64,000 bases of DNA from Aminobacter anthyllidis (GCF_018555685.1 NZ_JAFLWW010000005.1:1-64000), one strand, 5' to 3'; shown: positions 27,903 through 38,176, counted from the stretch's first letter. Translations and numbers: made by a program. Notes: a model not told the origin generated them from the letters alone.

Positions 27903-29144
27903 TCAGCTCCGGTAGTCGCCGTTGATGGCGACATATTCCTTGGTCAGGTCGCAGGTCCACACCGTCGCCTTGCCGCGGCCAATGCCAATGTCGGCGCGGA
28001 TGGCGATGTTGTCACCCTTCATATAGGCCGAGGTCGCCGCTTCCGAATAGCCCGGATCGCGCTCGCCATTGTGGGCGAGGCGATTGTCGCCGAACCAGAT
28101 CGACAGAAGATCGCGGTCGGCGGGCTCGCCAGCCTTGCCTACGGCCATGACGACGCGGCCCCAGTTGGCGTCCTCGCCAGCGACCGCCGTCTTGACCAGC
28201 GGCGAGTTGGCGATCGACAGCGCGATGCGCTTGGCCGAGCGCGCCGACTTGGCGCCGGTGACAGTGACTTCGACCTGCTTGCGCGCGCCCTCGCCGTCGC
28301 GCACCACCTGAAGGGCGAGCGTCTTGAGCATCTTGTTGAGCGCGCGGCGGAACGAGGCGAGCCGCGCATCCTTGGGATCTGAAATCTTAGGCGCGCCGCG
28401 CCTGGCGGCAGCGCCGGTGGCAAACAGCATCAGCGTGTCGGAGGTCGAGGTATCGCTGTCGACGGTGACGGCATTGAAGGTCTTGGCGGTGCCGCGCGAC
28501 AGCATGTCCTGCAGCACATCAGCAGCGATCGGTGCGTCGGTGGCCACGAAAGACAGCATCGTCGCCATGTCGGGCGCGATCATGCCGGCACCCTTGGCGA
28601 TGCCGTTGATGGTGACGTCGGTGTCGCCAAGCTTGACGGTCGCGGTGACCACCTTGGGATAGGTGTCGGTGGTCATGATCGCCTTGGCCGCTTCGGTCCA
28701 CTGGTCGGGCCTGGCGTCCTTGACCATGCCGGAGAGCAGGTGGCTGAACTTGCCGGCGTCGAGCGGCTCGCCGATCACCCCGGTCGAGGCCAAGAACACG
28801 TCGCCGGGGGTGCAGCCGGCAGCCTTGGCCGCGGCCTCTCCGGTCAGCGAGGTCGTCTCGCGCCCCTTCTTGCCGGTGAAGGCGTTGGCGTTGCCGGAAT
28901 TGACGACCAGGATGCGCGCCTTGCCGCCGGGCAGGTTCTGGCGGCAGAAGTCGACCGGGGCCGACGGGCACTTGGAGCGCGTGAACACGCCGGCGGCCGT
29001 TGTGCCCTCGTCGAACACCATGGCCAGCACGTCGGTGCGGCCCTTGTACTTGATCCCCGCTTCGGCGGTGGCGATGCGCACGCCATCGATGGCGGGCATC
29101 TTGGGGTATTTCTTGGGTGCAAGCGGGGAAACGGCAGTCGACAT
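27903..29144 (-). CDS. argJ: bifunctional glutamate N-acetyltransferase / amino-acid acetyltransferase ArgJ
   Basis: A 413-residue enzyme of the arginine pathway that moves acetyl from N-acetylornithine to glutamate and may also use acetyl-CoA. The proenzyme cleaves itself before the nucleophile Thr: here A194-T195 in [22 protein letters not shown] and the oxyanion-hole STGVIGEPL (120-128) are intact. The start [14 protein letters not shown] at 29144 gives the family N-terminus, although the frame stays open further upstream. It is followed after eight bases by the GNAT and then mutT. The partner argH is elsewhere in the window at 62043. Confidence 0.96.
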   Translation of the reverse strand: MSTAVSPLAPKKYPKMPAIDGVRIATAEAGIKYKGRTDVLAMVFDEGTTAAGVFTRSKCPSAPVDFCRQNLPGGKARILVVNSGNANAFTGKKGRETTSLTGEAAAKAAGCTPGDVFLASTGVIGEPLDAGKFSHLLSGMVKDARPDQWTEAAKAIMTTDTYPKVVTATVKLGDTDVTINGIAKGAGMIAPDMATMLSFVATDAPIAADVLQDMLSRGTAKTFNAVTVDSDTSTSDTLMLFATGAAARRGAPKISDPKDARLASFRRALNKMLKTLALQVVRDGEGARKQVEVTVTGAKSARSAKRIALSIANSPLVKTAVAGEDANWGRVVMAVGKAGEPADRDLLSIWFGDNRLAHNGERDPGYSEAATSAYMKGDNIAIRADIGIGRGKATVWTCDLTKEYVAINGDYRS

Positions 29145-29248
29145 CAGGGAACCTCTGCGGGCTCGGGAAACGGTTGAAGTTGGCACCGTTTGCCCGATAG
29201 CGCGAGGCTTCGCAAGGCGTTTTAACCTCACGAAGACGTGGGCGAGCC

Positions 29249-29482
29249 TCAGCCGACGACCGGATTGAGGAAACCGCGGAAGACGCGCTGGACAGTGGGG
29301 ATCAGGCCCCAGATCATCACTGATACCATCAGCGGCGCAATCAGCAGCGTGCGCTGCCAAATCGTCCAGCCGTCGGTCAATGGCATGATGATGTAGAGAA
29401 TTGCGGTGATAAGGGGGTAGACGCCGAGCAGGACCATGAGGGCGAAACGCGGGCGGGAAAAGCGGGTTTGAGAGGCAGTCAT
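29249..29482 (-). CDS. small two-helix membrane protein
   Basis: A 77-residue protein ([17 protein letters not shown] start; an in-frame ATG four codons earlier is also possible). It has two hydrophobic segments ([20 protein letters not shown] and [17 protein letters not shown]) and a short tail ending in NPVVG. It resembles small rhizobial proteins encoded beside TetR regulators, but its function is unknown. It is transcribed divergently from the TetR gene, and the shared intergenic region carries palindromes that overlap the likely promoter. It is thus probably the main target of that repressor. Confidence 0.7.
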   Translation of the reverse strand: MTASQTRFSRPRFALMVLLGVYPLITAILYIIMPLTDGWTIWQRTLLIAPLMVSVMIWGLIPTVQRVFRGFLNPVVG

Positions 29483-29497
29483 CTTCAACTCCATCGG

Positions 29498-29531
29498 AAC
29501 GAAACGTTTCGTTATATAAAACGGGCCGTTT
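29498..29531. promoter_or_regulatory. TetR operator between the divergent genes
   Basis: AACGAAACGTTTCGTT (29498-29513) is a perfect 16-base palindrome. AAACGGGCCGTTT (29519-29531), directly beside it, is a second inverted repeat with the same ACG/CGT half-sites, and more CGTTTCGT units follow to 29540. They sit 16-49 bases from the membrane-protein start and about 50-80 bases from the TetR start, as expected for autoregulated TetR pairs. Confidence 0.65.
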
Positions 29532-29579
29532 CGTTTCGTCAAGAGGTGGTGTAGAAGAATTGGAGAACCGGAGAACGAG

Positions 29580-30179
29580 ATGAGCATCGAAGCAGACAGC
29601 GCGCGAAAATCGATCGGCGCCAAGCGCAGCCTGGAAAGCGCCGAAGCCATCCTCGAGGCGGCGGAAGCCGTGCTGATCGAAAACGGCTATTCCGGCTTCT
29701 CGATCGAAGCAGTGGCGCGCCGGGCCCGCGCCGGCAAGCCGACGATCTACCGCTGGTGGCCGAGCAAGACGGCGCTGCTGCTCGAGGTCTACCAGCGCCA
29801 GAAACGCGACATCACCTACCCTGACACCGGCGACATCGAGGAAGATCTCTTCATCTTCGCCAAAAGCCTGTTTTCACAATGGCGCGACACACCTTCGGGC
29901 AACATTTTTCGCTCGCTGATCGCCGAAGCGCAGCAGGACCCGGCCGCCGCCGAAGCGCTGGCCGAATATGCACGCGGCCGCCGCGCCCATACCGGCAAGC
30001 TGATCGAGCGGGCCAAGGCCCGCGGCGAAGTGGCCGCCGACGTCGACCCCAGCCAGGTCGCCGACATGGTCTCGTCCTATGCCTGGGTGCACCTCTTGAC
30101 CGGCCGGCTCGACGAGGACGAGGCTATGCTAAGGCAGGCCATCAGGCATATCGTCCACGGCATTGCTGTCAGGGGGTAA
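29580..30179 (+). CDS. TetR/AcrR family transcriptional regulator
   Basis: A 199-residue TetR-type repressor. The helix-turn-helix lies in the first 65 residues: [20 protein letters not shown], then [20 protein letters not shown], which contains the recognition helix. The C-terminal ligand domain (about 80-199) has the [15 protein letters not shown] pattern of the TetR_C_11 type. Its likely operator is the GAAACGTTTC palindrome cluster upstream, shared with the divergent two-helix protein. The glycosyltransferase gene starts six bases after its stop and may be in the same transcript. Ligand unknown. Confidence 0.9.
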   Translation: MSIEADSARKSIGAKRSLESAEAILEAAEAVLIENGYSGFSIEAVARRARAGKPTIYRWWPSKTALLLEVYQRQKRDITYPDTGDIEEDLFIFAKSLFSQWRDTPSGNIFRSLIAEAQQDPAAAEALAEYARGRRAHTGKLIERAKARGEVAADVDPSQVADMVSSYAWVHLLTGRLDEDEAMLRQAIRHIVHGIAVRG

Positions 30180-30185
30180 TCGACG

Positions 30186-31100
30186 ATGGACGACACCGGG
30201 CCGCCGCTGCTGCCGATCAGCCTGATCGTGGTTTCCGACTATCTCTCCGCCGACGGCGACGGCGAGCTGCGCCAGTCGATCGAGGCCTATCTGCACGACA
30301 AGGCGGGCGTGCCGGCCGAAATCATCGTCATGCTGCCGGCTGGCAGCAACTTTTCCTACGGCGCGCAGTCGGTCGTCGTCATCACCCACGACAGCGACGA
30401 ATCCTCCCAGCTCAAGGATGCCGCGCTTCCTTATTGCCACCAGCCACTGATCGCGGTCGTCGAAGCTGATTGCCTGCCGCAACCGGGATGGATGGCGACG
30501 CTGCACAAGGCACTCGATGAGAACCCAACCGCCGAGGCGGTCTCCGGGCGGACCTCCTATGGCGACGGCAGCATGATGAAGCGGGTGATGTCGCTGCTCG
30601 ATCGCGGTTTCATCGAGTGCCGCGACCGCCATGGCAAGGTGATCCACGTTTCCAGTAACGGCGCCATCTATCGGCGTGCGCTGCTCGAGCGTTATCGTTT
30701 CCAACCGGGACAGGGACCCTTCGTAAGCGCGCATATCAGGCAAGACCTGATGAACGAGGACGGCATCGAAATGGCGGTCGACCCGCGCGCCGTCTCCATC
30801 CACGCCTATGAAGGCCTCGGTTTCATCTGGGACGTGCGCCGCAACAAGGGTTTTCAGTTCGCCCTGATGAAACTGCGCAAGCGCAGCGATCGCTCGCGAC
30901 TGGGACTGGCCGTCAGCGCGGTGATGGCGTCCTTCAGGGAAAACCACCGAACGGTCAGGTCAGTGGGCGATCAGTTCTGCCGACCAGCCGACTGGCCCCT
31001 GCTCTGGTTGATGATGCTGGCGGTGCGTGTGCCTGAATTCTTCGGCGCGCTGGCAGCCGGTGACCCGGCCGCATTCAAGGCCTCGACCCGCTATCGCTGA
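30186..31100 (+). CDS. GT-A type glycosyltransferase (family 2-like)
   Basis: A 304-residue protein with features of a family 2 glycosyltransferase: an N-terminal ISLIVVSDYLSADGDGELRQ strand-helix, then the acidic metal motif region LIAVVEADCLPQPGWMATLH (about 95-114, where EAD stands for the usual DxD). A conserved RTSYGD and SSNGAIYRRALLERY follow. It has one possible membrane-associated helix near the C-terminus (PLLWLMMLAVRVPEFFGAL). Sugar and acceptor cannot be read. It lies six bases after the TetR gene, so it may share its control, and ends at a bidirectional terminator with the foldase gene. Confidence 0.72.
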   Translation: MDDTGPPLLPISLIVVSDYLSADGDGELRQSIEAYLHDKAGVPAEIIVMLPAGSNFSYGAQSVVVITHDSDESSQLKDAALPYCHQPLIAVVEADCLPQPGWMATLHKALDENPTAEAVSGRTSYGDGSMMKRVMSLLDRGFIECRDRHGKVIHVSSNGAIYRRALLERYRFQPGQGPFVSAHIRQDLMNEDGIEMAVDPRAVSIHAYEGLGFIWDVRRNKGFQFALMKLRKRSDRSRLGLAVSAVMASFRENHRTVRSVGDQFCRPADWPLLWLMMLAVRVPEFFGALAAGDPAAFKASTRYR

Positions 31101-31137
31101 CGCTCGCCCGCGGTAACGCACGTCATGCAACGCCAAC

Positions 31138-31170
31138 AAAAAGGGCGGCGCCACTGGCACCGCCCTTTGA
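31138..31170. terminator. bidirectional intrinsic terminator
   Basis: AAAGGGCGG (31140-31148) pairs with CCGCCCTTT (31160-31168) over an 11-base loop that itself pairs partly. T-rich sequence follows on the minus strand (TTTTTGTT) and AAA/TTT flanks serve the plus strand. It separates the convergent glycosyltransferase and foldase genes. Confidence 0.8.
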
Positions 31171-31187
31171 GTTGGAAGCGTTGAAAA

Positions 31188-32102
31188 TTACTTCGAGGCG
31201 TCGATGGCGTCGATCGCCTTCTTCAAGGCCGGATCGGTGATCTCGACCTTTCCGGCGGTACGCACCTGCTTGACCAGTTCGATGTACTTCTCGCGGATCA
31301 GCAGCGAGCGGACCTGGTCCTTGACGGTTTCGAATGCCGGCGGCTGCTGCGAACGCTTGTCCTCGACCTTGATGATGTGCCAGCCGAACTGGGTCTGCAC
31401 CGGCTCCTTGGTGTAGGCGCCGACTTCGAGAGCGAGCGCAGCCTTTTCGAACTCCGGCACCATCTGGCCGGGGCCGAAGAAGCCGAGATCGCCACCGGAG
31501 GTCTTGCCGGACGGGTCGGTGGTGTTTTCGTTGGCGAGCTTCTGGAAGTCGTCGCCGCCTTCAAGCTTCTTGATGATCGCGTCGGCCTCTTCCTTGGTCT
31601 TGACCAGGATGTGGCGGGCATGGACCTCATTGACCGGCTTCTGGGCCGCGATTTCCTTGTCGTAGCGGGCGCGGATCTCGTCGTCGGTGATCTTGCCGGC
31701 GACTTCCTTTTCCACCAGTTCGCCATGCAGGGCGCGCTGGTCGAGGAAGGCGACGCGACGCTGGAAGTCGGCATCCTTGTCGAGGCCCTTCTCGACGGCC
31801 TGGGCGGCCATCAGGCGGATCTCGATGATCGACGACAGGGCGGCGGCGCGGCGCTGCTCAGGCGGCAGGTTGCCAAACTGCTGGCCAAGGTCCTGCTCGG
31901 CAAGGGAAATGTCGGCCTCTGTGACGTTCTGACCGTTGATCGTCGCCACGATCGCGTTCGGATCGACGGCAGCGGCTGCAGGGGCAACGGCCTGGGGTGC
32001 AGGCGCAGTTTCCTGTGCAACCAGCGGCAGCGACGACAGCGCCACAAGCCCGGCGGCAAGCCCGACGCGGGCAAGCGAGGCGCTACGGAACGAAAAAGAC
32101 AT
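31188..32102 (-). CDS. periplasmic parvulin-type peptidyl-prolyl isomerase
   Basis: A 304-residue exported foldase. A signal peptide (MSFSFRSASLARVGLAAGLV, cleaved after AQ-A near residue 30) is followed by an Ala/Pro linker. A SurA/PrsA-like N-terminal chaperone domain (about 50-150) comes next, then a parvulin domain: EVHARHILVKTKEEADAIIK (about 155-174), GGDLGFFGPGQMVPEFEKAA (about 200-219) and FGWHIIKVED (about 240). This is the usual PpiC motif order. It helps exported proteins fold and suits its place beside secA. It is divergent from secA; their 236-base gap contains a strong promoter for secA. Confidence 0.92.
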   Translation of the reverse strand: MSFSFRSASLARVGLAAGLVALSSLPLVAQETAPAPQAVAPAAAAVDPNAIVATINGQNVTEADISLAEQDLGQQFGNLPPEQRRAAALSSIIEIRLMAAQAVEKGLDKDADFQRRVAFLDQRALHGELVEKEVAGKITDDEIRARYDKEIAAQKPVNEVHARHILVKTKEEADAIIKKLEGGDDFQKLANENTTDPSGKTSGGDLGFFGPGQMVPEFEKAALALEVGAYTKEPVQTQFGWHIIKVEDKRSQQPPAFETVKDQVRSLLIREKYIELVKQVRTAGKVEITDPALKKAIDAIDASK

Positions 32103-32189
32103 CTAAACTCTCCGGTGGGGTGATGACCGCACTTCCAAATCAACCTGAATGTGGCGGAATTTGGCGTCTCCGGCAGGCTCTCTGCAACG

Positions 32190-32218
32190 TTGACATAAGG
32201 TGTGCCCCCTCTTATCTG
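32190..32218 (+). promoter_or_regulatory. sigma70-type promoter for secA
   Basis: TTGACA (32190-32195) is followed after 17 bases by TATCTG (32213-32218), about 120 bases before the secA start. The spacing is ideal and the -35 is perfect, implying steady expression with a leader of roughly 115 bases. Confidence 0.55.
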
Positions 32219-32340
32219 TCCATCGTCTTCGCGTCCAGAACCGTTTTCCGGGCGCTTTTCGTGTTGAGTCTGCCATCCTATGTCCCCGGCAGGTTCAGCC
32301 GGCGGACAGTCGGCTTCATTCGAATTGAAAGGACCACTTG

Positions 32341-35064
32341 ATGGTCAGTCTCGGCGGTCTCGCCCGTAAGATTTTCGGTTCCTCCAACGACCGCCGCGTC
32401 AAGTCGACCCGGCCCCGGGTGGAAGCGATCAACGCACTGGAAAATGAACTGCAGGCGCTGACCGACGATCAGCTTCGGGCGCGAACCGAGCAGTTCCGCC
32501 AGGATCTCGCCAACGGCGCCACGCTCGACGACCTGCTGGTCCCGGCTTTCGCCACCGTGCGCGAAGGCGCAAAGCGCGCGCTTGGCATGCGTCCCTTTGA
32601 CGTCCAGCTGATCGGCGGCATGGTGCTGCACGGCCGCGGCATCGCCGAGATGCGCACTGGCGAAGGCAAGACGCTGGTCGCCACCCTCCCCGTCTATCTC
32701 AACGCCCTGACCGGCAAGGGCGTACATGTCGTTACCGTCAACGACTATCTCGCCCGACGCGACGCCGAATGGATGGGCCGCCTCTACAAGTTCCTCGGCC
32801 TCTCGGTCGGCATCATCGTGCACGGCCTGTCCGACGAAGAGCGCCGCGCCGCCTATGCCTGCGACATCACCTACGCCACCAACAACGAACTCGGCTTCGA
32901 CTATCTGCGCGACAACATGAAGTATGAGCGCGCCCAGATGGTGCAGCGCGGCCACTTCTTCGCCATCGTCGACGAAGTCGACTCGATCCTGGTCGACGAA
33001 GCCCGCACGCCACTGATCATTTCCGGTCCGCTCGAGGACCGTTCGGAAATGTACAACACCGTCGACGCCTTCCTTCTCCACCTGGTTCCCTCCGACTACG
33101 AAGTCGACGAGAAGCAGAAGACGGCCATCTTCACCGAAGAAGGCACCGAGAAGATGGAGAACATGCTGCGCGAGGCGGACCTGCTGAAAGGCGAGTCGCT
33201 CTACGACATCGAAAATGTCGCACTGGTTCACCACGTCAACAATGCGCTCAAGGCGCATCGGCTGTTCCAGAAAGACAAGGACTACATCGTCAAGGACAAC
33301 GAAATCATCATCATCGATGAGTTCACCGGCCGCATGATGCCCGGCCGCCGCTTCTCGGAAGGCCTGCACCAGGCGCTCGAAGCCAAGGAACACGTGGCGA
33401 TCCAGCCGGAAAACCAGACGCTGGCCTCGGTCACCTTCCAGAACTATTTCCGCATGTACGAAAAGCTCGCCGGCATGACCGGCACGGCGCTGACGGAAGC
33501 GGAAGAGTTCGGCAACATCTACAATCTCGACGTCACCGAGGTTCCGACCAACCTGCCCGTCAGCCGTATCGACGAGGACGACGAGGTCTACCGGACGGTC
33601 GAGGAGAAGTACAAGGCGATCGTCCGCGAGATCAAGGAAGCCAACGCCAAGGGCCAGCCGACCCTGGTCGGCACGACCTCGATCGAGAAGTCCGAGCAGT
33701 TGGCCGAACGGCTGCGCAAGGACGGCTTCAAGGACTTTGAGGTCCTGAACGCCCGCCATCACGAACGTGAAGCCGCGATCGTCGCCCAGGCCGGCAAGCC
33801 GGGCTCGATCACCATCGCCACCAACATGGCCGGCCGCGGCACCGACATCCAGCTCGGCGGCAACGCCGACATGCGCATCGCCGATGAACTGGCCGACATG
33901 CCAGCCGGTCCCGAGCGCGACGCCAAGGAAAAGCTGATCCGCGAGGACATCGCCCGCCTCAAGGAAAAGGCGCTCGCCGCCGGCGGCCTCTACGTGCTTG
34001 CCACCGAGCGCCATGAAAGCCGCCGCATCGACAACCAGCTGCGCGGCCGTTCGGGCCGCCAGGGCGATCCGGGCCGGTCGAAATTCTTCCTGTCGCTGCA
34101 GGACGATCTGATGCGCATCTTCGGATCCGAGCGTATGGACGGCATGCTGCAGAAGCTTGGCCTCAAGGAAGACGAGGCGATCGTCCACCCCTGGATCAAC
34201 AAGGCGCTGGAAAAGGCGCAGAAAAAGGTCGAGGCGCGCAACTTCGACATCCGCAAGAACCTGCTCAAATATGACGACGTGTCGAACGACCAGCGCAAGG
34301 TGGTGTTCGAACAGCGCATCGAGCTGATGGACGCAACCAGCCTGACCGAGATCGTCGGCGAAATGCGCCACGACGTGATCGAGGATCTCGTCTCCAAGCA
34401 CATCCCCGAAAACGCCTACGCCGAGCAATGGGATGTCAATGGCCTCAAGGAAGGCGTGATCCAGTATCTCAACCTCGACCTGCCGATCGAGGATTGGGCC
34501 AAGGAAGAGGGCATCGCCGAAGAAGAAGTGCGCGACCGCATCACCGCCGAAGCCGACAAGGCCGCGGCCGATCGCGCCGAGCGCTTCGGCCCCGAGGTCA
34601 TGACCTATGTCGAGCGCTCGGTCGTGCTGCAGACGATCGACCATCTGTGGCGCGAGCACCTGGTCAATCTCGACCATTTGCGCTCGGTCGTCGGCTTCCG
34701 CGGCTATGCCCAGCGCGACCCGCTCAACGAATACAAGGGCGAGGCCTTCGAGCTGTTCCAGGCGATGCTTGGCAACCTCCGCCAGGCCGTGACCTCGCAG
34801 CTGATGCGCGTCGAACTGGTGCGCCAGGCAGCCGAGGCTCCGCCGCCGGAAACCCCTGAAATGTTCGGCCACCATATCGACGGCACCACCGGCGAGGACG
34901 ATTTTGGCGAAGGTTCGGTCGCCGTGCTGCAAGACAGCCGCGTCGTCGCCGCCGAAGACCGCGACCCCAACGACCCCGAGACATGGGGCAAGGTTTCGCG
35001 CAACGAAGCCTGCCCGTGCGGTTCGGGCAAGAAATACAAGCACTGCCACGGCGCGTTCGCCTGA
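32341..35064 (+). CDS. secA: preprotein translocase ATPase SecA
   Basis: A 907-residue motor that drives unfolded preproteins through SecYEG. The start is the ATG at 32341 behind AAAGGA. Walker A MRTGEGKT is at 105-112, the DEVD box is in [17 protein letters not shown], and the second nucleotide-binding fold contains [15 protein letters not shown]. The helical wing, scaffold and preprotein cross-linking regions are all present by length. The C-terminal zinc finger is [13 protein letters not shown], which binds SecB. The gene is complete, has its own promoter and ends at a strong terminator. Confidence 0.98.
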   Translation: MVSLGGLARKIFGSSNDRRVKSTRPRVEAINALENELQALTDDQLRARTEQFRQDLANGATLDDLLVPAFATVREGAKRALGMRPFDVQLIGGMVLHGRGIAEMRTGEGKTLVATLPVYLNALTGKGVHVVTVNDYLARRDAEWMGRLYKFLGLSVGIIVHGLSDEERRAAYACDITYATNNELGFDYLRDNMKYERAQMVQRGHFFAIVDEVDSILVDEARTPLIISGPLEDRSEMYNTVDAFLLHLVPSDYEVDEKQKTAIFTEEGTEKMENMLREADLLKGESLYDIENVALVHHVNNALKAHRLFQKDKDYIVKDNEIIIIDEFTGRMMPGRRFSEGLHQALEAKEHVAIQPENQTLASVTFQNYFRMYEKLAGMTGTALTEAEEFGNIYNLDVTEVPTNLPVSRIDEDDEVYRTVEEKYKAIVREIKEANAKGQPTLVGTTSIEKSEQLAERLRKDGFKDFEVLNARHHEREAAIVAQAGKPGSITIATNMAGRGTDIQLGGNADMRIADELADMPAGPERDAKEKLIREDIARLKEKALAAGGLYVLATERHESRRIDNQLRGRSGRQGDPGRSKFFLSLQDDLMRIFGSERMDGMLQKLGLKEDEAIVHPWINKALEKAQKKVEARNFDIRKNLLKYDDVSNDQRKVVFEQRIELMDATSLTEIVGEMRHDVIEDLVSKHIPENAYAEQWDVNGLKEGVIQYLNLDLPIEDWAKEEGIAEEEVRDRITAEADKAAADRAERFGPEVMTYVERSVVLQTIDHLWREHLVNLDHLRSVVGFRGYAQRDPLNEYKGEAFELFQAMLGNLRQAVTSQLMRVELVRQAAEAPPPETPEMFGHHIDGTTGEDDFGEGSVAVLQDSRVVAAEDRDPNDPETWGKVSRNEACPCGSGKKYKHCHGAFA

Positions 35065-35094
35065 TCGAAGGCTGCCGGTAGATGCAAATTGACG

Positions 35095-35122
35095 AAGGCC
35101 TGGCCCCGCGCCAGGCCTTTTT
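35095..35122 (+). terminator. Rho-independent terminator of secA
   Basis: AAGGCCTGGC (35095-35104) pairs with GCCAGGCCTT (35110-35119) over a five-base loop and is followed by a run of T (35118-35122). It sits 30 bases after the secA stop and four bases before the end of the convergent small gene. Confidence 0.88.
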
Positions 35123-35125
35123 CAT

Positions 35126-35356
35126 TCAGCCAGGCTCATTATTCGCCAGATCGATGAGGTTGCGCAGCGCCGCAACGCCCAGGCTGTTCATGTGCTTGCG
35201 CCCGACAGCGATGTCGATGCGCATGGCGATCTGCTGTGGATCGGCACCACGCAGGTCGGCAAGGCGTTCGATGCCGATCTCCTCGAGATAACGGATAATC
35301 TTCGGGCTGATCGAATGGGCCCGCAGCATCGATTTACGCTCGTCTTCGGAGATCAT
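35126..35356 (-). CDS. small conserved protein with helix-hairpin-helix-like region
   Basis: A 76-residue protein starting MISEDERKSMLRAHSISPKI. The segment IRYLEEIGIERLADLRGADP resembles the helix-hairpin-helix of Cdd1-type 'pathogenicity locus' proteins, which suggests nucleic-acid contact, but I cannot confirm the family. A long open frame continues upstream in the same phase across the flippase gene, and only this short part looks coding. It converges on secA and its end lies directly beside the secA terminator. It is divergent from the flippase gene. Confidence 0.62.
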   Translation of the reverse strand: MISEDERKSMLRAHSISPKIIRYLEEIGIERLADLRGADPQQIAMRIDIAVGRKHMNSLGVAALRNLIDLANNEPG

Positions 35357-35438
35357 GCCGTCCCTCCCCGCCGTTGTTTGGCCTACCCAACCGTTTCTTA
35401 ATGGCTCTCGGCTACTGCTGTGAGCGAAATCGCGGAAG

Positions 35439-36863
35439 ATGGAGTGTATCGAGTTGCGTTTTTCCGCAGCGATGACGGCCGAAAGGTGGCTGCCGGGGCA
35501 GATTGCCTCGCGCCTCGCCCCGTTGCTGCGCCGCGTCGACGCGATCCTCTTCAGCGCCGACGAGCGCGGCGAAGCCGGCCGCATGTCGCTGTTTGCCTTT
35601 GCGGTGCGCATTGTCAGCGCGGCCATCGCCTTCGTCAGCCAGGTGCTGCTGGCGCGCTGGATGGGCAGCTTCGAATACGGCATCTTCGTCCTGGTGTGGG
35701 TGTCGATGATCATCGTCGGCTCGCTGTCCTGCTTCGGCTTCCACACCTCGATCATCCGCTTCATTTCCGAATACCGCGAAAGGGGCATGCTGGACGACCT
35801 GCGCGGCGTGCTCTTGGCCAGCCGCCTGTTCGTGATCATTGCCTCGACCGTCATCGCGGCGCTGGGAATGGCCGGCGTCTGGGCCTTTTCCGGCCGCATC
35901 GAGAGCTACTACGTCGTGCCGTTCTTCCTCGGCATGACCTGTCTGCCGATGCTGGCCCTGTCCGACGTGCTGCAGGGCCTCGCGCGGGCCAATTCCTGGG
36001 CCTTCGCAGCACTCGTGCCAACCTACATCACCCGGCCGGTGCTGATCCTGGTGTTCATGGCCATAGCCGTCGCGGCGGGTCTTGCGCCGACCGCGGAAAC
36101 GGCCGTCTTGGCCTCCATCGTCGCCACCTACGTGACAACGATCACCCAGCTCATCCGCGTCACCTCGCGCACCGACAGGCGCATCCCTGCGGGTCCGCGC
36201 AACTTCCGGCTCGGCTACTGGCTCAAGATCTCGCTGCCGATCTTCCTGGTCGAGAGCTTCTTCTTCCTGCTCACCAACGCCGACGTGCTGATGGTCGGCT
36301 TCTACATGGAGCCCGACAAGGTGGCCGTCTATTTCGCCACCGTGAAGACGCTGGCGCTTGTGCATTTCGTCTATTTCGCCGTCAAGGCGGGCGTGGCCCA
36401 ACGCTACGCCCAGATCGCCCATAGCGAACCGGAAAAGCTCGGCGGCTTCGCCCGCGAGACGGTATCGTGGACCTTCTGGCCATCGCTTCTGATGGGCATG
36501 GTGGTGCTGCTGCTCGGCGAGCCGCTGCTTGGCATGTTCGGTCCCGGCTTCGCCGACGGCTACCCGCTGCTGTTCCTGCTGGTGGCGGCTGTCGTCGCGC
36601 GCTCGGCGGTCGGCCCATGCGAAAGCCTTTTGACGATGAGCGGCTACCAGAATGTCTGCGCCATGGTCTATGCCGCAACACTTGCCCTCAATATCGGCCT
36701 CAACGTCATCCTGATCCCGACGCTGGGCCTGTGGGGTGCAGCGATTGCCACCTCGGCGGCGATGATTTTCGAAGCCACAGCCCTCTCCTTCACCGTCTGG
36801 CGCAAGCTCGGCATCGTCATGGTCCTGTTCATCCCCACGAAACGCACGGTAGAGAACGCCTGA
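35439..36863 (+). CDS. polysaccharide flippase (Wzx/MATE-like, MOP superfamily)
   Basis: A 474-residue protein with 12-14 predicted helices of the MOP flippase type, which moves lipid-linked sugar units across the inner membrane. Signs are an early helix VRIVSAAIAFVSQVLLARWM followed by GSFEYGIFVLVW, the classic 'G-x-x-E/Y-G' start of polysaccharide transporters, and many later helices with scattered Pro/Gly. A soluble N-terminus of about 45 residues precedes helix 1; a later start at 35472 is possible. The next gene, a FemAB-like acetyltransferase, begins on the last base of its stop codon (TGATG), so the two are co-translated and probably act on the same surface polymer. Confidence 0.82.
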   Translation: MECIELRFSAAMTAERWLPGQIASRLAPLLRRVDAILFSADERGEAGRMSLFAFAVRIVSAAIAFVSQVLLARWMGSFEYGIFVLVWVSMIIVGSLSCFGFHTSIIRFISEYRERGMLDDLRGVLLASRLFVIIASTVIAALGMAGVWAFSGRIESYYVVPFFLGMTCLPMLALSDVLQGLARANSWAFAALVPTYITRPVLILVFMAIAVAAGLAPTAETAVLASIVATYVTTITQLIRVTSRTDRRIPAGPRNFRLGYWLKISLPIFLVESFFFLLTNADVLMVGFYMEPDKVAVYFATVKTLALVHFVYFAVKAGVAQRYAQIAHSEPEKLGGFARETVSWTFWPSLLMGMVVLLLGEPLLGMFGPGFADGYPLLFLLVAAVVARSAVGPCESLLTMSGYQNVCAMVYAATLALNIGLNVILIPTLGLWGAAIATSAAMIFEATALSFTVWRKLGIVMVLFIPTKRTVENA

Positions 36864-38146
36864 TGGCAGCCATCCCGCTTCTCGAGGAAACCAGCGGCGG
36901 CCCGGCGGGCTCGCTGATCGCCGGCATTGCCGGTCTGCCGGCCGACGCCGCCGACCTCGCCCATCTCGAACTGACATCGGCCGAAAGGCCGCTGCGCCGG
37001 CTTGCGATCTATCCCGCGTCCGCCGGCTTCGACCTGGTCGAGGAACTCGACCATCTCTGTGCCCGCACAATCGAACCCAACGTCTTTTTCAACCCGCGCT
37101 TCCTGGCGCCGGCGATGCCGCGTCTCGAGGACCGCGAGGTGCGCCTCGCCGTCATCCGCGACGGCACCGAATACCGCAGCAGGCTGCGGCTGCTCGTGCC
37201 CTACTCGGTCGAAAAGCCTGCGGTGCCGCTGGGCATACCAGTGATGCGGACATGGTCGAGCCCATTCGGGCCGCTGGGCACGCCGCTGCTTGACCGCGAC
37301 GACCCCGAAGGGGTGATCGCCGATTTCTTCGCCATGCTGGCGAGGCCGCATCTCAAGCTGCCAAAGGTGTTCGTGATGCCCGACATGCGCCTCGACGGCG
37401 CCGTGGCGCGCATGCTGAGCGCAACCGCCGAATCGCGCGGCCTGCCGCTCGTCGTGACCGGCCAATTCGAGCGGCCCTTCCTCGAAAGCGACGCCGAGGG
37501 CGAGGATTATCTCAAGGAATCGCTCGGCAGCCGCCACTACAAGGAATTCCGTCGGCTGGGCCGCCGGCTCGCCGACCAGGGCGTCGTCGAGCACAATGTC
37601 GCCCGCACCCAGGACGACGTGCGCCACGCCATCGAGCAGTTCCTGACGCTGGAGGCGTCCGGCTGGAAGGGTCGCCAGCGCACCGCCATGGCGATCGACC
37701 GCTACCGCGCCGCCTTCGCGCGTGAAGCGGTGCACCGCATGTCGGAGCAGGACATGTGCCGCATCCATACGCTGACGCTGGACGGCCGCACCATTGCCAG
37801 CCTCGTCGTCTTCGTCGAGGCCGGCGTCGCCTACACCTGGAAGACCGCCTATGACGAGACGCTGGCAGCTTTTTCGCCGGGCGTGCTCCTGATGATGGCG
37901 GTGACCGGCCAACACCTCGACGACCCCAACATCATGATGACCGACTCTTGCGCCGTGCCCGATCATCCGATGGTCGGCAAGATGTGGAGCGAGCGCAAGC
38001 CGATGGGCACCTTCGTCGTCGGGCTGACGCCCGACGCCGACCGCGTCACCCGCCAGGCAGCCTCGCAGCTTCACCTCTATCGCGAGACGCGCAAGCTCGC
38101 CGTCAAGCTGCGCGACCGCGTGCGCAGCTTGCTCAAGAAGCGCTAG
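36863..38146 (+). CDS. GNAT-fold FemAB/BioF2-like acyltransferase
   Basis: A 427-residue protein of the Acetyltransf_6 (BioF2/FemAB-like) group. A long variable N-terminal part (1-200) is followed by EDYLKESLGSRHYKEFRRLG and FLTLEASGWKGRQRTAMAID (about 212-280), the typical substrate-side helices. TIASLVVFVEAGVAYTWKTAYDE (about 312-334) comes next, the acyl-CoA beta-hairpin of this group. Relatives transfer aminoacyl or acyl groups to cell-wall or polysaccharide precursors, or are encoded in cellulose/exopolysaccharide loci. Its ATG overlaps the flippase stop by one base, strong evidence for joint expression. Acceptor unknown. Confidence 0.8.
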   Translation: MAAIPLLEETSGGPAGSLIAGIAGLPADAADLAHLELTSAERPLRRLAIYPASAGFDLVEELDHLCARTIEPNVFFNPRFLAPAMPRLEDREVRLAVIRDGTEYRSRLRLLVPYSVEKPAVPLGIPVMRTWSSPFGPLGTPLLDRDDPEGVIADFFAMLARPHLKLPKVFVMPDMRLDGAVARMLSATAESRGLPLVVTGQFERPFLESDAEGEDYLKESLGSRHYKEFRRLGRRLADQGVVEHNVARTQDDVRHAIEQFLTLEASGWKGRQRTAMAIDRYRAAFAREAVHRMSEQDMCRIHTLTLDGRTIASLVVFVEAGVAYTWKTAYDETLAAFSPGVLLMMAVTGQHLDDPNIMMTDSCAVPDHPMVGKMWSERKPMGTFVVGLTPDADRVTRQAASQLHLYRETRKLAVKLRDRVRSLLKKR

Positions 38147-38176
38147 GGCCTAGCCTCCCACTTTTCGGGATCATGT

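Noticed and set aside
32278-35049. 923-residue minus-strand frame opposite secA
   Set aside because: It is an antisense shadow of secA with His/Asp/Arg-rich composition and no domain; the plus frame is complete SecA.
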